Positions 54,714 to 63,448 of a stretch of DNA of 64,000 bases are shown piece after piece (positions within the stretch are counted from its first letter, which is position 1; each line of letters starts with the position of its first letter). Source of the DNA: an uncultured Chloroflexota bacterium (GTDB taxonomy: Bacteria; Chloroflexota; UBA11872); NCBI GenBank assembly GCA_958296175.1, contig OY282448.1:845899-909898 (forward strand), written 5' to 3'. The position numbers were made by a program, and so were the translations under genes. The notes beneath the pieces are model-generated. The model saw only the letters and a list, made by a program, of their open reading frames with translations, was not told the DNA's origin and made no database searches.

Positions 54714-55811
54714 TCAGAGCACCGGCAGCGGGTCGGGCTTGGCCGCGTTCAGGCGCGTGATTTCGGACGCCGTCAGGCGCGCCGCCTCGAAATAAGGCCG
54801 CCCCACCGGGTCGTCCGGGCCGCGCGCCGTCACCGGGCGGCCCTGGTCGCAGGCGATGCGCACCTCGGGGTCCAGCGGAATCTCCCCCAGGAAGGGCACG
54901 CCCAGCTCCTCGGCCGCGCGCCGCGCCCCGCCGTGGTCGAAAATCTCGAAGCGCGCCCCGCTGTCCGGGCTGATGAAGTACGACATGTTCTCGATCACGC
55001 CCAGCACCGGCACGCGCAGCTTCTCGAACATGGCAATGCCGCGGCGCACGTCTTGCAGCGCCACCTCCTGCGGCGTGCTGACGATCACCGCGCCCGACAG
55101 GGGCAGCAGCTGCGCCAGCGACAGCGGCGCGTCCCCCGTGCCCGGCGGCAGGTCCACGATCAGGTAGTCCAGCTCGCCCCAGGCCACGTCGTGCAGCAGT
55201 TGGCGCAGCGCCTGCGCAATCATCGGCCCCCGCCAGATCACCGCCTGGCCGGGGTCGGTCAGAAAGCCCATCGACATCACCGGCACGCCAAAGGCCGACA
55301 GCGGCTGAATCTTGTCGTTGGCCAGCACCGGGCGCCCGTCCACGCCCAGCATGCCCGGCACGTTCGGCCCGTAGATGTCGCCGTCCAGCAACCCCACCCG
55401 CGCCCCTAGCGCGTGCAAGGCCACGGCCAGGTTCACGGCCACCGTGGATTTGCCAACGCCGCCCTTGCCGCTGGCCACGGCCAGCGTGTTCTTGACGCCG
55501 GGGATCGCCTGGCCCTCCTGGCCGAACCCGCTGTTGGCCGAGACGTCCGCCGCCCAGGTGATCTCGATCTCGGCGGGCCACGCCAAGGCCGCGATAGCCT
55601 CGCGCACGCCGCGCTCCAAGGCCTCGCGGTGCGGCGAGGCGGGCGACGTCAGCACCACGGTCAGCTTCACGGCGTCGCCAACCACGCGCACGTCGCGCAC
55701 CAGCCGCGCCGACACCAGGTCGCGCTGCAAGTCCGGCTCGACAACCGCCGCCAGCGCCTGCCGAATCTCAGCCGCGCGGTCCACGACAGGCAGAGGATCG
55801 ATCTGTGACAT
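54714..55811 (-). CDS. Mrp/ApbC-type P-loop ATPase
   Basis: A 365-residue protein. The N-terminal 95 residues are a MIP18/DUF59 domain (ALAAVVEPDLQRDLVSARLV). The ATPase domain has ASGKGGVGKSTVAVNLAVAL (deviant Walker A), GLLDGDIYGPNVP and LIVDLPPGTGDAPLS. The cluster-binding C-x-x-C near the end, usual in ENMSYF-[VI]-C-P-x-C-G, is replaced here: NMSYFISPDSGARFEIF has no cysteine. The family carries Fe-S clusters to apo-proteins; the loss of both cysteines questions that role. ATG at 55811 is chosen because the domain begins there. Confidence 0.9.
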   Translation of the reverse strand: MSQIDPLPVVDRAAEIRQALAAVVEPDLQRDLVSARLVRDVRVVGDAVKLTVVLTSPASPHREALERGVREAIAALAWPAEIEITWAADVSANSGFGQEGQAIPGVKNTLAVASGKGGVGKSTVAVNLAVALHALGARVGLLDGDIYGPNVPGMLGVDGRPVLANDKIQPLSAFGVPVMSMGFLTDPGQAVIWRGPMIAQALRQLLHDVAWGELDYLIVDLPPGTGDAPLSLAQLLPLSGAVIVSTPQEVALQDVRRGIAMFEKLRVPVLGVIENMSYFISPDSGARFEIFDHGGARRAAEELGVPFLGEIPLDPEVRIACDQGRPVTARGPDDPVGRPYFEAARLTASEITRLNAAKPDPLPVL

Positions 55812-56012
55812 CAGAAGTGTGTGAAGTCCAAAACGGCCCGCGCCCGCGCGCGCACCCACGGCAAGGCTAGCACCGCCCCGCCTCGCGCCCCCGCCCCTCG
55901 TTCCCCGCACCCTGGACGGGAGCGAAGAAGAACGCGTCTGTCCCCCTTCATTCCCCCACCCCTCGCGCGACTAAACTTGGCGCTCGCTGGACCGTGCAGA
56001 GGAGGCGCGCCC

Positions 56013-57032
56013 GTGGGCGGAGTGGCCGTGGTGGGGTCGGGCAGTTGGGGAACCACGCTGGCGGCGCTGGCGGCGGCCACGCAGGGGCCGTGCACGCTCT
56101 GGGTGCGCCGCGAGGCCGAGGCGCGCGAGATTGCGGCGCGGCGCGAGAACGCCCGCTTCCTGCCCGGCGTCACCCTGCCCGACTCGCTGCGCGTCGAACA
56201 CGACCCGGCCGCGGCGCTGCGCGGCGCCGCGCTGGTGCTGGTGGTCGTGCCCATGCGGCGGCTGAGCGAGAACTGGAAAACTATCGCCGACGCCATCGAC
56301 CCGCGCGCCGTCATCGTCAGCGGCATCAAAGGCCTCGACCCCGCCAGCGGCGAGCGCATGAGCGAGGTGGTGGCGCGCTGGGCCGGCCCCCAGATTTTGG
56401 ACCGTCTGGCCGTTCTCTCCGGCCCCAACCTGGCGCGCGAGATTGCCGCCGGCGAACCTGCCGCGGCCGTGGTGGCCGGCCGCGCTCCCGCCGTGGGGCG
56501 CGACGTGCAGCTGCGGCTGCGCGCGCCCGCGTTCCGCACCTATCTCAGCGACGACGTGGTGGGCGTGGAACTCGCCGGCGCGCTCAAGAACGTCATCGCC
56601 ATCGGCGCCGGCATGATCGACGGCCTGCGCTACGGCGACAACGCCAAAGCCGCCTTTATGACCCGCAGCCTGGCCGAGATCACGCGCCTGGGCGTGGCGG
56701 CCGGCGCCGACGCGCTCACCTTTGCCGGGCTGGCCGGCATGGGCGATCTGATCGCCACCTGCGCCAGCGCCCACTCGCGCAACCACTCCGTGGGCCAGCA
56801 GCTCGCCGCCGGGCTGTCGCTGGACGAAATCCAGGCGCGCATGGTGATGGTGGCCGAAGGCGTGGACACCGCCCGCGGCGCGCTGCGGCTCGCCCGGCGG
56901 CTGGGCGTCGAAATGCCCGTCATCGAGCTCATGAACGCCGCACTCTTCGACGGCCTGCCCGTAACCGAAGCCGCGCGCATCCTGATGGCGCGCGAACTCA
57001 GCCACGAGCTGCGCGGCCTGCGCCCGGCCTGA
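56013..57032 (+). CDS. gpsA: Glycerol-3-phosphate dehydrogenase [NAD(P)+]
   Basis: A 339-residue enzyme reducing dihydroxyacetone phosphate to sn-glycerol-3-phosphate for phospholipids. VAVVGSGSWGTTLAALAA is the NAD(P) site; SGIKGLDPASGERMSEV, LSGPNLAREIAAGEPAA, ELAGALKNVIAIGAGM (catalytic lysine) and FAGLAGMGDLIATC are core motifs. GTG at 56013 is fixed by a GGAGG site 8 bases upstream; the open frame continues further upstream as non-coding GC-rich sequence. Confidence 0.94.
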   Translation: MGGVAVVGSGSWGTTLAALAAATQGPCTLWVRREAEAREIAARRENARFLPGVTLPDSLRVEHDPAAALRGAALVLVVVPMRRLSENWKTIADAIDPRAVIVSGIKGLDPASGERMSEVVARWAGPQILDRLAVLSGPNLAREIAAGEPAAAVVAGRAPAVGRDVQLRLRAPAFRTYLSDDVVGVELAGALKNVIAIGAGMIDGLRYGDNAKAAFMTRSLAEITRLGVAAGADALTFAGLAGMGDLIATCASAHSRNHSVGQQLAAGLSLDEIQARMVMVAEGVDTARGALRLARRLGVEMPVIELMNAALFDGLPVTEAARILMARELSHELRGLRPA

Positions 57033-57097
57033 CCCCGGCTGCCCAGCGCGCCCCCGCCGCGCTCGCTTGCACGTCTTGCGGCATTGCCCGTCTCCGT

Positions 57098-57184
57098 CCG
57101 CCCCGCACGCGCGCCGGCCGCGTTCTTGGGCGCTGCAGCCAGGCCGGCCCGCCGTGTGGCCGCCCCGCACGCGCGCCGGCCGCG
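57098..57184. repeat. Direct repeat of 25 bp downstream of gpsA
   Basis: A 25-bp sequence beginning CCGCCCCGCACGCGCGCC occurs at 57098-57122 and 57160-57184 (period 62 bp). The 329-bp gap 57033-57361 has no gene that I can support. Confidence 0.65.
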
Positions 57185-57361
57185 CGCTGACCCCGCACGG
57201 CCAAGTCGCGCGCCCCTCCCCGCCCGCGCCGCGCCCCGCCGCCGCCGTTGCGGGCGCCAGCCTCCCGCGCCCGTCCGGGGCGGCGGCGGTTGCCGAAGTG
57301 CGGCGCGGCGCGTCACAATCGGGCCGCTGGCCGCGCGGAGCGGCTGGCACGGAGCGGTGTG

Positions 57362-57778
57362 GTGGGCACGATCGTCTGCTCGAACTGCGGCCGGCACATG
57401 GCCGCCCGCGACGCCGCCTGCCGCCATTGCGGCCACGACCAATACGCCGACCGCCGCGCCGGCCGCATGGCCGACCGCGGCATCGACCGCGCCGTCCGGC
57501 GGGCGCGCACCGTGCTGTTCGTGCTGCTGCTGCCCGTCATGGGCTTTGCCGGCCAGATGGCCGTCGGCGCCATCGCCCTCTCGCCCTTCTTCTTCATGTC
57601 CGCCCTCTCCAGCGGCGCCACCGGCGATGGCCCCGCCGAACTCATGGGCCATCTCACCGGCTTCGTCTTCGGCGTCCCCGGCCTCGTCATCACCATCCTC
57701 TTCACCCTCGCCATGCTCTACCGCCGCTTCGAGCGCGTCCGAAACCTGACGCGAATACGCGCCGCTCGCCGCAAGTGA
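57362..57778 (+). CDS. Zinc-ribbon membrane protein of unknown function
   Basis: A 138-residue protein. The N-terminus VGTIVCSNCGRHMAARDAAC followed by RHCG is a zinc ribbon with two C-x-x-C pairs. Two membrane helices follow (VLFVLLLPVMGFAGQMAVGA and GLVITILFTLAMLY), with a basic C-terminal tail. Such membrane-tethered zinc ribbons are common in Chloroflexi and Actinobacteria and are unassigned. GTG at 57362 has GGAG 7 bases upstream; another GTG is directly before it. It lies 52 bp before the defence-type operon but is unlike it in composition. Confidence 0.65.
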   Translation: MGTIVCSNCGRHMAARDAACRHCGHDQYADRRAGRMADRGIDRAVRRARTVLFVLLLPVMGFAGQMAVGAIALSPFFFMSALSSGATGDGPAELMGHLTGFVFGVPGLVITILFTLAMLYRRFERVRNLTRIRAARRK

Positions 57779-57830
57779 GACCGTCGGCACTCGAGTACCA
57801 TGCTGCCGCCCGCCGCCGCGTTCTCTTGCG

Positions 57831-59738
57831 ATGCGTAAACACATGAGCTTCGAACACGCCCCCGCGTGGTTCTTCGTTCCGGAAGACCCAAACCACCGCA
57901 TGAGATCCACGGCCCGCCGCCACGCCCTCGAAGGCTCCAACCTCTCCACCGAGGCCCGCGTCGTCCGGGAAGCGATTCAGAACAGCGTCGACGCCACGCT
58001 TGACGGAGAGAAGACAGACGTCTTGATTTGGAACAGGACGATCTCGGAAGAAGAGGTCGTAGAGTTCCGCAGGCTGATCGGGTTCAAAGACGAGGACTCA
58101 CCGTTTGCAAGGCTTCCAAAGCTTCGGCTCAAGGCCGGTAACGCCTACGAAGCGTTGTGTCCGGCGTCAGCGGCGCCTGTTCCCGTTACGATTATCGAAG
58201 ATCGCAACACGTGCGGACTGGGATACGACGAAGACGATGACAAAGATCGTTTTGTAGAGCTCTGCCTTTCGTTTGGCCAGGACACCACAGGAGTGTCCAG
58301 CAAACGAGGCGGCTCATACGGCTTTGGCAAAGAAGTTTACGAAGAAGCGTCGAATTGCAACACCTTCTTCGTCTACAGTGTATTCGAGCCGCACAAGAAA
58401 ATTCGGGGGGGGGGGGGGGGGGGGGTACATGCCCGCTTCTTCGGATGCGCCACGTTCGATGGACATTACGGCGGCGATGGTGTCAAATACACAGGCCGCG
58501 CGCTCTTTGGTGTGGAAAAGAAAAACGAGAGACAGCAGATAGAATGCCTGCCTCTTGTCGATGCTGAAGCTCACGAGGTGGCCAGCCGTCTAGGATTCGT
58601 CAAGCGCGACCAGGGAGAAACAGGTACGTCGATCATGATCGTTGGATCGCACGTGGACATGGAAGAGGTGAAACCTGCGGTCGAAGATTATTGGTGGCCG
58701 AGAATCCAGTCCAACCAACTCCACGTCGAGCTGTGGCAGGGTGGAGACCAGGGAGCGGACGAAGTCTCGCAGCCCGAACCGCGTCAGCGTCCCGATCTGA
58801 GTCCGTACATCAGGTGTTACTCGTTGATCGAGGAGAGTGTTCCGAAGGAGGACGGCGAGCGTATCGAGCGGTTGAACTCGACGTATGGCGCCAAGCCGGG
58901 CCAAATAGCGCTGAAGGCGCTGGAACCTCGAGACCCAGACGCCGCTGAAGATTCGGTCGAGGATACGTATCTCGAGAACACGATCGCCCTGATACGCAGC
59001 GGGCCGCGGATGGTCGTCGAATATATGAACCCGGGCGGTGCAGGCGCCGGCCGCTTCGTGGGTGTATTCGTTAGTGACCCGGAAGCCGAAGAGGCGCTGC
59101 ACCTTTCGGAGCCGCCGTCGCATGACGCCTGGAACCCCAATTCGCAGCGTCTTCACGATGCATATCCAGAGAGCGCCGAAAAGAGTGCGGCCGCACAGAA
59201 GATCGTCGAAAGCGTTCTGCGCAGAATCAAGAATCGGGGGCGAGAGTTCCAGAAGAGTTTGACGCATACTCCACCGCCCGTACGCGTGGAAGGAACCCGC
59301 CGTCTCGAGCAAATCCTGGCCAGGCTCATGTCAGCGGCGGGGCCGGTGCCCGTTCCGGCCTCCAGAGGGGACCCATTCGAGGTCCGAATACATGAGCGGC
59401 GAGTGAACGGCGCGGCGCATTCGAGACTCAATGCTGCCGTGGAGGTCGGCTTGAAACAGGATGCTCCTGTCGACAGCACTCGCGCCGTTATGTCTCTCTA
59501 TCCGGCGGTTGTCCTTGACGACGCCCTGCGGCGCGACCCTTCCGAGCGTTTGCCGCTGGCTTCGGTGACCGTCAACGGAACCGACGTGAAGGTCGACGGG
59601 TTCGACGTCAGCCTCGTGATCTTCAAAGCGCAAACAACCGTCGTCGAAGTGGAGTCAGCGTGTTTCGAGCGCGAGTTGTATGCCAGTCTCGACGTGCGGA
59701 TTCACGTGCCGACGCAAACGGAACCAGAAGGTGGTTGA
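57831..59738 (+). CDS. GHKL (Hsp90/MutL/MORC-like) ATPase, first gene of a defence-type operon
   Basis: A 635-residue protein. The N-terminal GHKL ATP-binding domain has VVREAIQNSVDA (N-box, Glu47/Asn51), IIEDRNTCGLGYD (G1, Asp124), SSKRGGSYGFGK (G2, residues 157-167) and GETGTSIMIVG (G3, near residue 263). The C-terminal half resembles no family that I can name. No kinase or receiver domain is present, so it is not a sensor kinase. MutL- and MORC-like ATPases are known in restriction-modification operons (Iyer, Abhiman and Aravind 2008). A run of 21 G at 58405-58425 encodes glycines inside the ATPase domain; the frame is open at this length. ATG at 57843 is an alternative start. Confidence 0.8.
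   Translation: MRKHMSFEHAPAWFFVPEDPNHRMRSTARRHALEGSNLSTEARVVREAIQNSVDATLDGEKTDVLIWNRTISEEEVVEFRRLIGFKDEDSPFARLPKLRLKAGNAYEALCPASAAPVPVTIIEDRNTCGLGYDEDDDKDRFVELCLSFGQDTTGVSSKRGGSYGFGKEVYEEASNCNTFFVYSVFEPHKKIRGGGGGGVHARFFGCATFDGHYGGDGVKYTGRALFGVEKKNERQQIECLPLVDAEAHEVASRLGFVKRDQGETGTSIMIVGSHVDMEEVKPAVEDYWWPRIQSNQLHVELWQGGDQGADEVSQPEPRQRPDLSPYIRCYSLIEESVPKEDGERIERLNSTYGAKPGQIALKALEPRDPDAAEDSVEDTYLENTIALIRSGPRMVVEYMNPGGAGAGRFVGVFVSDPEAEEALHLSEPPSHDAWNPNSQRLHDAYPESAEKSAAAQKIVESVLRRIKNRGREFQKSLTHTPPPVRVEGTRRLEQILARLMSAAGPVPVPASRGDPFEVRIHERRVNGAAHSRLNAAVEVGLKQDAPVDSTRAVMSLYPAVVLDDALRRDPSERLPLASVTVNGTDVKVDGFDVSLVIFKAQTTVVEVESACFERELYASLDVRIHVPTQTEPEGG
58405..58425 (+). repeat. Homopolymer of 21 G inside the GHKL ATPase gene
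   Basis: Twenty-one consecutive G follow ATTC at 58401-58404 and encode a short poly-glycine stretch near residues 193-198, between the G2 and G3 motifs. Poly-G runs of this kind slip during replication and switch genes on and off in several pathogens. Length changes not divisible by three would stop the protein. Run length is also error-prone in sequencing. Confidence 0.85.
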
Positions 59739-59762
59739 GAGTCCAATGGAGCGCTCCCGCGT

Positions 59763-60737
59763 ATGACGGCCAGCAACCCGCCAACGCATCGCGGGTGGCA
59801 TCGGAGCGAGCGCCGATTCCTTCCGCCGTTCGGAGATGGGAGCAGCCCGAATCAGCTTTCGAACCTTTTGCAAGGGCTCCTCGCACGGTGCCGGTTCTCG
59901 CCGTTTACCTATAAGGCCCTCAGCGTCGAGCCGACGCAGCATATCTCCGCGCACGAATTCGAGTCCGTCAATCCGAGGTTCGAGGTCAGCGTCGACTGGC
60001 ACGACGACCTCACGAACAAGTTGGGCTTGCAACGCCTCGATCTGGAGCTCGGGCTGTCGGCTCGAAGCCAAAGCCTCAGACGCTATGACGTGTTGGACCG
60101 CTGGCCAATCGATTCCCTCCCGACCGAATCGTATTCGCCGAGCAGCGGCAAACTCCAGACGCTGCATTCCGGCCAGGGTATCGACTTTATCCTGGCGCTC
60201 CGCGTTACGGCGCGCAGTAAATCCCTGACGCGGCTGGGCCTGGGACCGGGGAAGGTCATATGCCGCAAGGAGTTCTCGGTTCGAGAGAGCACCAGTGCGC
60301 AGACCTTTCCGTTCAGGTGGGTGGAGTTCGGGGGGAGCACCGGGTTTCCTGCGGAGATGCTGTGGACTATCGAGTGGAAGCACCCGGACGATGACGTGGA
60401 CCGGTATAGACGCCCTGTAGCCGACGTGTTGACGGTGTTGGTCAACAGCAAGGCCGAGCAGCCTCTGAGCGAGATGGCAGCGCTGCACGGCGCCAATGAT
60501 CTCGGATGGAAGATGCTGGCGGCCGACATCACCACCCAGATCTGGACTGACGTGCTTGCCAACACGGACGAACTGCCGGATTTGGATGACACTGCGACGC
60601 TTGTGGGACAGGTCTTTGCGCACCTGCACGAGGTTAGCGGCAAGCCCTATCAGGAAATCAAGCGTCTGGGCGAACAAGACGACAGCCTGTCTGAACTGCG
60701 CAGCTTGATCGCCGCGCTCTACAAAGTCGTCGTCTGA
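59763..60737 (+). CDS. Unknown protein of the GHKL-Vsr-Dcm operon
   Basis: A 324-residue soluble protein with no family that I recognise. The first 240 residues are beta-rich with many aromatic and charged residues (FEVSVDWHDDLTNKLGLQRL, FRWVEFGGSTGFPAEMLW). A segment ending IEWK preceded by conserved-looking acidic residues might be part of a nuclease fold, but this is weak. The last 90 residues are helical (EMAALHGANDLGWKMLAADI). It starts 24 bp after the ATPase gene and ends 9 bp before the next, in the same lower-GC block, so it should act with them. Confidence 0.55.
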   Translation: MTASNPPTHRGWHRSERRFLPPFGDGSSPNQLSNLLQGLLARCRFSPFTYKALSVEPTQHISAHEFESVNPRFEVSVDWHDDLTNKLGLQRLDLELGLSARSQSLRRYDVLDRWPIDSLPTESYSPSSGKLQTLHSGQGIDFILALRVTARSKSLTRLGLGPGKVICRKEFSVRESTSAQTFPFRWVEFGGSTGFPAEMLWTIEWKHPDDDVDRYRRPVADVLTVLVNSKAEQPLSEMAALHGANDLGWKMLAADITTQIWTDVLANTDELPDLDDTATLVGQVFAHLHEVSGKPYQEIKRLGEQDDSLSELRSLIAALYKVVV

Positions 60738-60746
60738 GATGCGGCC

Positions 60747-61493
60747 ATGAAAGGAAAAGCCCTCTCGAACGAAGTTGCACGAAAGGTCGTGGAACAGCGG
60801 CGGCAGGGGCGGCCATACAGATTGCTCCGCACGGAGGTCGACTACACAGGGACCGGGGATGCCTGGGACGAGTCGAAGGCCGATCACGCTGCAAACGAGC
60901 TTCGATGCATGAAGGTTCGTCTGCAAGACCGCGGAATGACGCTTACTGCCAACACGTTCGACAAAGACGCTTGTGCGATCCTTCATCGGATTCTCGAGCT
61001 TCCAAACAATCTTGTTGCCAGCGACGGATTCTGGCGATGGCTGGCAGTCGAGAAGTTCCCCGATATCATCGAAGCCAGACACGTGAACCTGTCTCGAGGT
61101 ACGTTGGCGCATCCGGGCAACTATGGGATAAACGCCTCTGTAACCCGAAACAGAGTTGCGATACTATGGTTTAGAGCCGAGATGGTCTACGATTCTGATT
61201 CGGCTGACCCATACCACTTGGCGAAACAGCCCGGACATACAGACTTCTGGGAGTCTGGGATCATAAGGCCCAGGTATGCATGGTGTCGAAATCTCGCCCG
61301 ACAGCTCGTGAAGTTTCAGTACCGCGACCCGACCTCGGATCGCGCGTATCTTCACAGCACCAGTCCTGATGGCGTCCGAGAGCTGTACAAGCGACTGCGG
61401 CGGCTGCACGCGATAGTCTCGTATGAGTTTCTGAGCGACGAAGAGTTACAGCGTTTGCTTGCAGACGCCAGCTCGAATCTTAAGCGCGCCTAG
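60747..61493 (+). CDS. DUF6339-like protein of the GHKL-Vsr-Dcm operon
   Basis: A 248-residue soluble protein. The pattern FWRWLAVEKFPDII...RNRVAILWFRAEMVYD...DPYHLAKQPGHTDFWESGIIRPRYAW fits my recollection of the DUF6339 family, whose function is unknown and which occurs with restriction or methylase genes. I cannot run a search to confirm it. There are no membrane segments. It lies between the 324-residue unknown protein and vsr with gaps of 9 and 4 bp, so it is part of one transcript. Confidence 0.55.
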   Translation: MKGKALSNEVARKVVEQRRQGRPYRLLRTEVDYTGTGDAWDESKADHAANELRCMKVRLQDRGMTLTANTFDKDACAILHRILELPNNLVASDGFWRWLAVEKFPDIIEARHVNLSRGTLAHPGNYGINASVTRNRVAILWFRAEMVYDSDSADPYHLAKQPGHTDFWESGIIRPRYAWCRNLARQLVKFQYRDPTSDRAYLHSTSPDGVRELYKRLRRLHAIVSYEFLSDEELQRLLADASSNLKRA

Positions 61494-61497
61494 ACGT

Positions 61498-61917
61498 ATG
61501 GTCGAGATCGAGCGTGCATCCGATTGTGCGACCAGCCGAAAGATGCGGGCGGTGCGGCAGTCTGGCACCGAACCGGAAATTGCCGTTCGGTCGGCGCTCG
61601 AATCCATGGGCGTTGCGTTCACGACCAACGTCAAGGGCATGCCGGGCAGCCCGGACATTTGGATCGATGATGGCGGCGCACCTATTTTTGTTCATGGCTG
61701 CTTCTGGCACCGTCATGCGGGCTGCACGAAGGCGACGACGCCGAAGACGAACCGCGAGTATTGGGTGAAGAAGTTCGAGCAAAACAAGGCTCGTGACGCG
61801 CGGAAGGTCCAGGAACTGCGGGACCTGGGTCACGCAGCGGTTACAATCTGGCAGTGCGAGACGAGCGACAGGCAAAGGCTGATCGAGATTTTATCGAGCA
61901 GGCTGAAGATCGGTTAG
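61498..61917 (+). CDS. vsr: Vsr-type very short patch repair endonuclease
   Basis: A 139-residue endonuclease. SRKMRAVRQSGTEPEIAVRS, LESMGVAFTTNVKGMPGSPD with the metal-binding aspartate in PDIW, VHGCFWHRHAGC with the catalytic histidine and zinc ligands, and PKTNREYWVKKFEQNKARD match Vsr. Vsr nicks next to T:G mismatches made when 5-methylcytosine deaminates, and is usually paired with a cytosine-5 methylase, here encoded 12 bp downstream. In restriction operons, Vsr-like proteins may also act as the restriction nuclease. ATG at 61498 follows the previous stop by 4 bp. Confidence 0.93.
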   Translation: MVEIERASDCATSRKMRAVRQSGTEPEIAVRSALESMGVAFTTNVKGMPGSPDIWIDDGGAPIFVHGCFWHRHAGCTKATTPKTNREYWVKKFEQNKARDARKVQELRDLGHAAVTIWQCETSDRQRLIEILSSRLKIG

Positions 61918-61929
61918 GGTGGGCAATCG

Positions 61930-63258
61930 ATGACGCCGCCGCCGCAGATTCAAGAGGCATTCTCGGTGTGCGGCGAGCGTATCGTTCGCAGCCTGACGGT
62001 CGGCGGCCTGTCGGGCGCGTCCGCGGTCCGTATCAGTGACAGACAACGCGCGGACGTTGCCGAGGAATGCCTGAGCTCGGTTTGGGACAAGACGTATTTG
62101 CTGGGCCGCATGCCGCCCGCGCCGCTGATCTCTCGACGAACAGCCGTCAGGGTCGCCGACGTGTTCTGCGGCGCCGGCGGCCTCTCGTTTGGCGTGTTCG
62201 ACGCGGTCCGCGCGTGCGGTCTGGAGCCCCGCAGCGTGTTGGCTGTGGATGTCAGTCGTACGGCGCTGGAGGTCTATCGGCGGAATTTCGACCCCGAGGG
62301 GTATTCGGCGGAGAATCTTTGGACGTCGGTCACGACCAACTACTCGACGCGCGGACCGCGGATTGCTTTTTCGAGCGCGCCGGCGCTGCTCTCCGAGCCG
62401 CTCGCGGCTGCGCATGGGAAGGTCGACCTGCTGCTCGGCGGGCCTCCGTGCGAGGGGCACTCCACGTCCAACAACCGAACCAGACGCTCGGACCCCCGGA
62501 ACATGTACTACGTCGTGATGCCTGCGCTGGCGGTTGCGCTGGGGGCCAAGGCGGTGATTGTCGAAAACGTCCCAGGCATTCGACACGACAGCCGGGGGAT
62601 TCTGGAGCAAGCCAAGGGTCTGTTTGCGTCGAGCGGCTATCTGGTGGACGAATTCGTGGTGGACGCGGTTCGCGTTGGGTTGCCGCAGACCAGAAAGCGG
62701 CACATTTTGCTCGCGAGCTGCGGCCACCAGCCAGACGTGCGCGCCGCCGTTGCGCGGGTCGCGCGCCCGCAGCGACCATTGCGCTGGGCTATCGAGGATC
62801 TTATGCACGTGGATTCTCACGACCTCTTCGATACGCCCGCCACCCTTTCCGACGTCAACAAGCGAAGAATCGATTATCTCTTCGATCACGGCGAATACGA
62901 TCTTCCGAACGAGCATCGGCCGGACAGTCACAAGGACGGGCATACGTACCCGTCCATCTACGGACGTTTGCGTTGGGACAAGCCGGCGGGAACGATTACG
63001 ACCGGGTTCAACACGCCTGGGCGCGGCCGCTACGTGCACCCGGAGCGGCGCACGACGATCACGCCGCACGAGGCGGCGCGCATTCAAGGGTTCCCGGATT
63101 GTTTCGAGTTCAGGCTGATCGACGGCCGGGCGCCCACGCGCACCGACCTGGCCGCCATGATCGGCGACGCGGTCCCGCCGCAGATTGGATACGCGGCGGG
63201 ATTGGCCGCGCTTGCCTCGCTTGCGGACGACCTGGTCGACCGCGGCACCGCGCGGTGA
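61930..63258 (+). CDS. DNA (cytosine-5) methyltransferase
   Basis: A 442-residue C5-cytosine methylase. ADVFCGAGGLSFG (motif I), LLLGGPPCEGHSTS (motif IV, catalytic Cys174), VIVENVPGI (VI), VGLPQTRKRHILLAS (VIII), EAARIQGFPDCF (IX) and AAMIGDAVPPQIGYA (X) are all present. The motif IV context CEGHS, instead of the common CQGFS, marks a distinct branch. The region between VIII and IX is about 120 residues and should be the target-recognition domain. The N-terminal 60 residues before MPPAPLIS show no similarity, so translation may start later. Last gene of the operon. Confidence 0.93.
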   Translation: MTPPPQIQEAFSVCGERIVRSLTVGGLSGASAVRISDRQRADVAEECLSSVWDKTYLLGRMPPAPLISRRTAVRVADVFCGAGGLSFGVFDAVRACGLEPRSVLAVDVSRTALEVYRRNFDPEGYSAENLWTSVTTNYSTRGPRIAFSSAPALLSEPLAAAHGKVDLLLGGPPCEGHSTSNNRTRRSDPRNMYYVVMPALAVALGAKAVIVENVPGIRHDSRGILEQAKGLFASSGYLVDEFVVDAVRVGLPQTRKRHILLASCGHQPDVRAAVARVARPQRPLRWAIEDLMHVDSHDLFDTPATLSDVNKRRIDYLFDHGEYDLPNEHRPDSHKDGHTYPSIYGRLRWDKPAGTITTGFNTPGRGRYVHPERRTTITPHEAARIQGFPDCFEFRLIDGRAPTRTDLAAMIGDAVPPQIGYAAGLAALASLADDLVDRGTAR

Positions 63259-63360
63259 GATGCGCCTGCGGGCGCGAGGCGCGACTCCACCGTCGCCGCA
63301 CCCGCCGCACCCGCCGCATCCGTCGGGCGCGCGGCGTCGACCGCCGCGCCGCGTTCCCGC

Positions 63361-63388
63361 TTGCCAGCGTCCGAAATCTGGGCATAAT
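63361..63388 (+). promoter_or_regulatory. Strong sigma-70-like promoter of a short RNA unit
   Basis: TTGCCA at 63361-63366 and CATAAT at 63383-63388 each match the consensus in five of six positions and are 16 bp apart. Transcription would start near 63395. It lies about 100 bp after the methyltransferase gene and drives a unit that ends at an intrinsic terminator 200 bp later. Confidence 0.65.
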
Positions 63389-63448
63389 GGCCGCATACCG
63401 GATATCGGCATCAGGCCGAAGCTCCGAACCGCTGAGGGGGTGATACAT

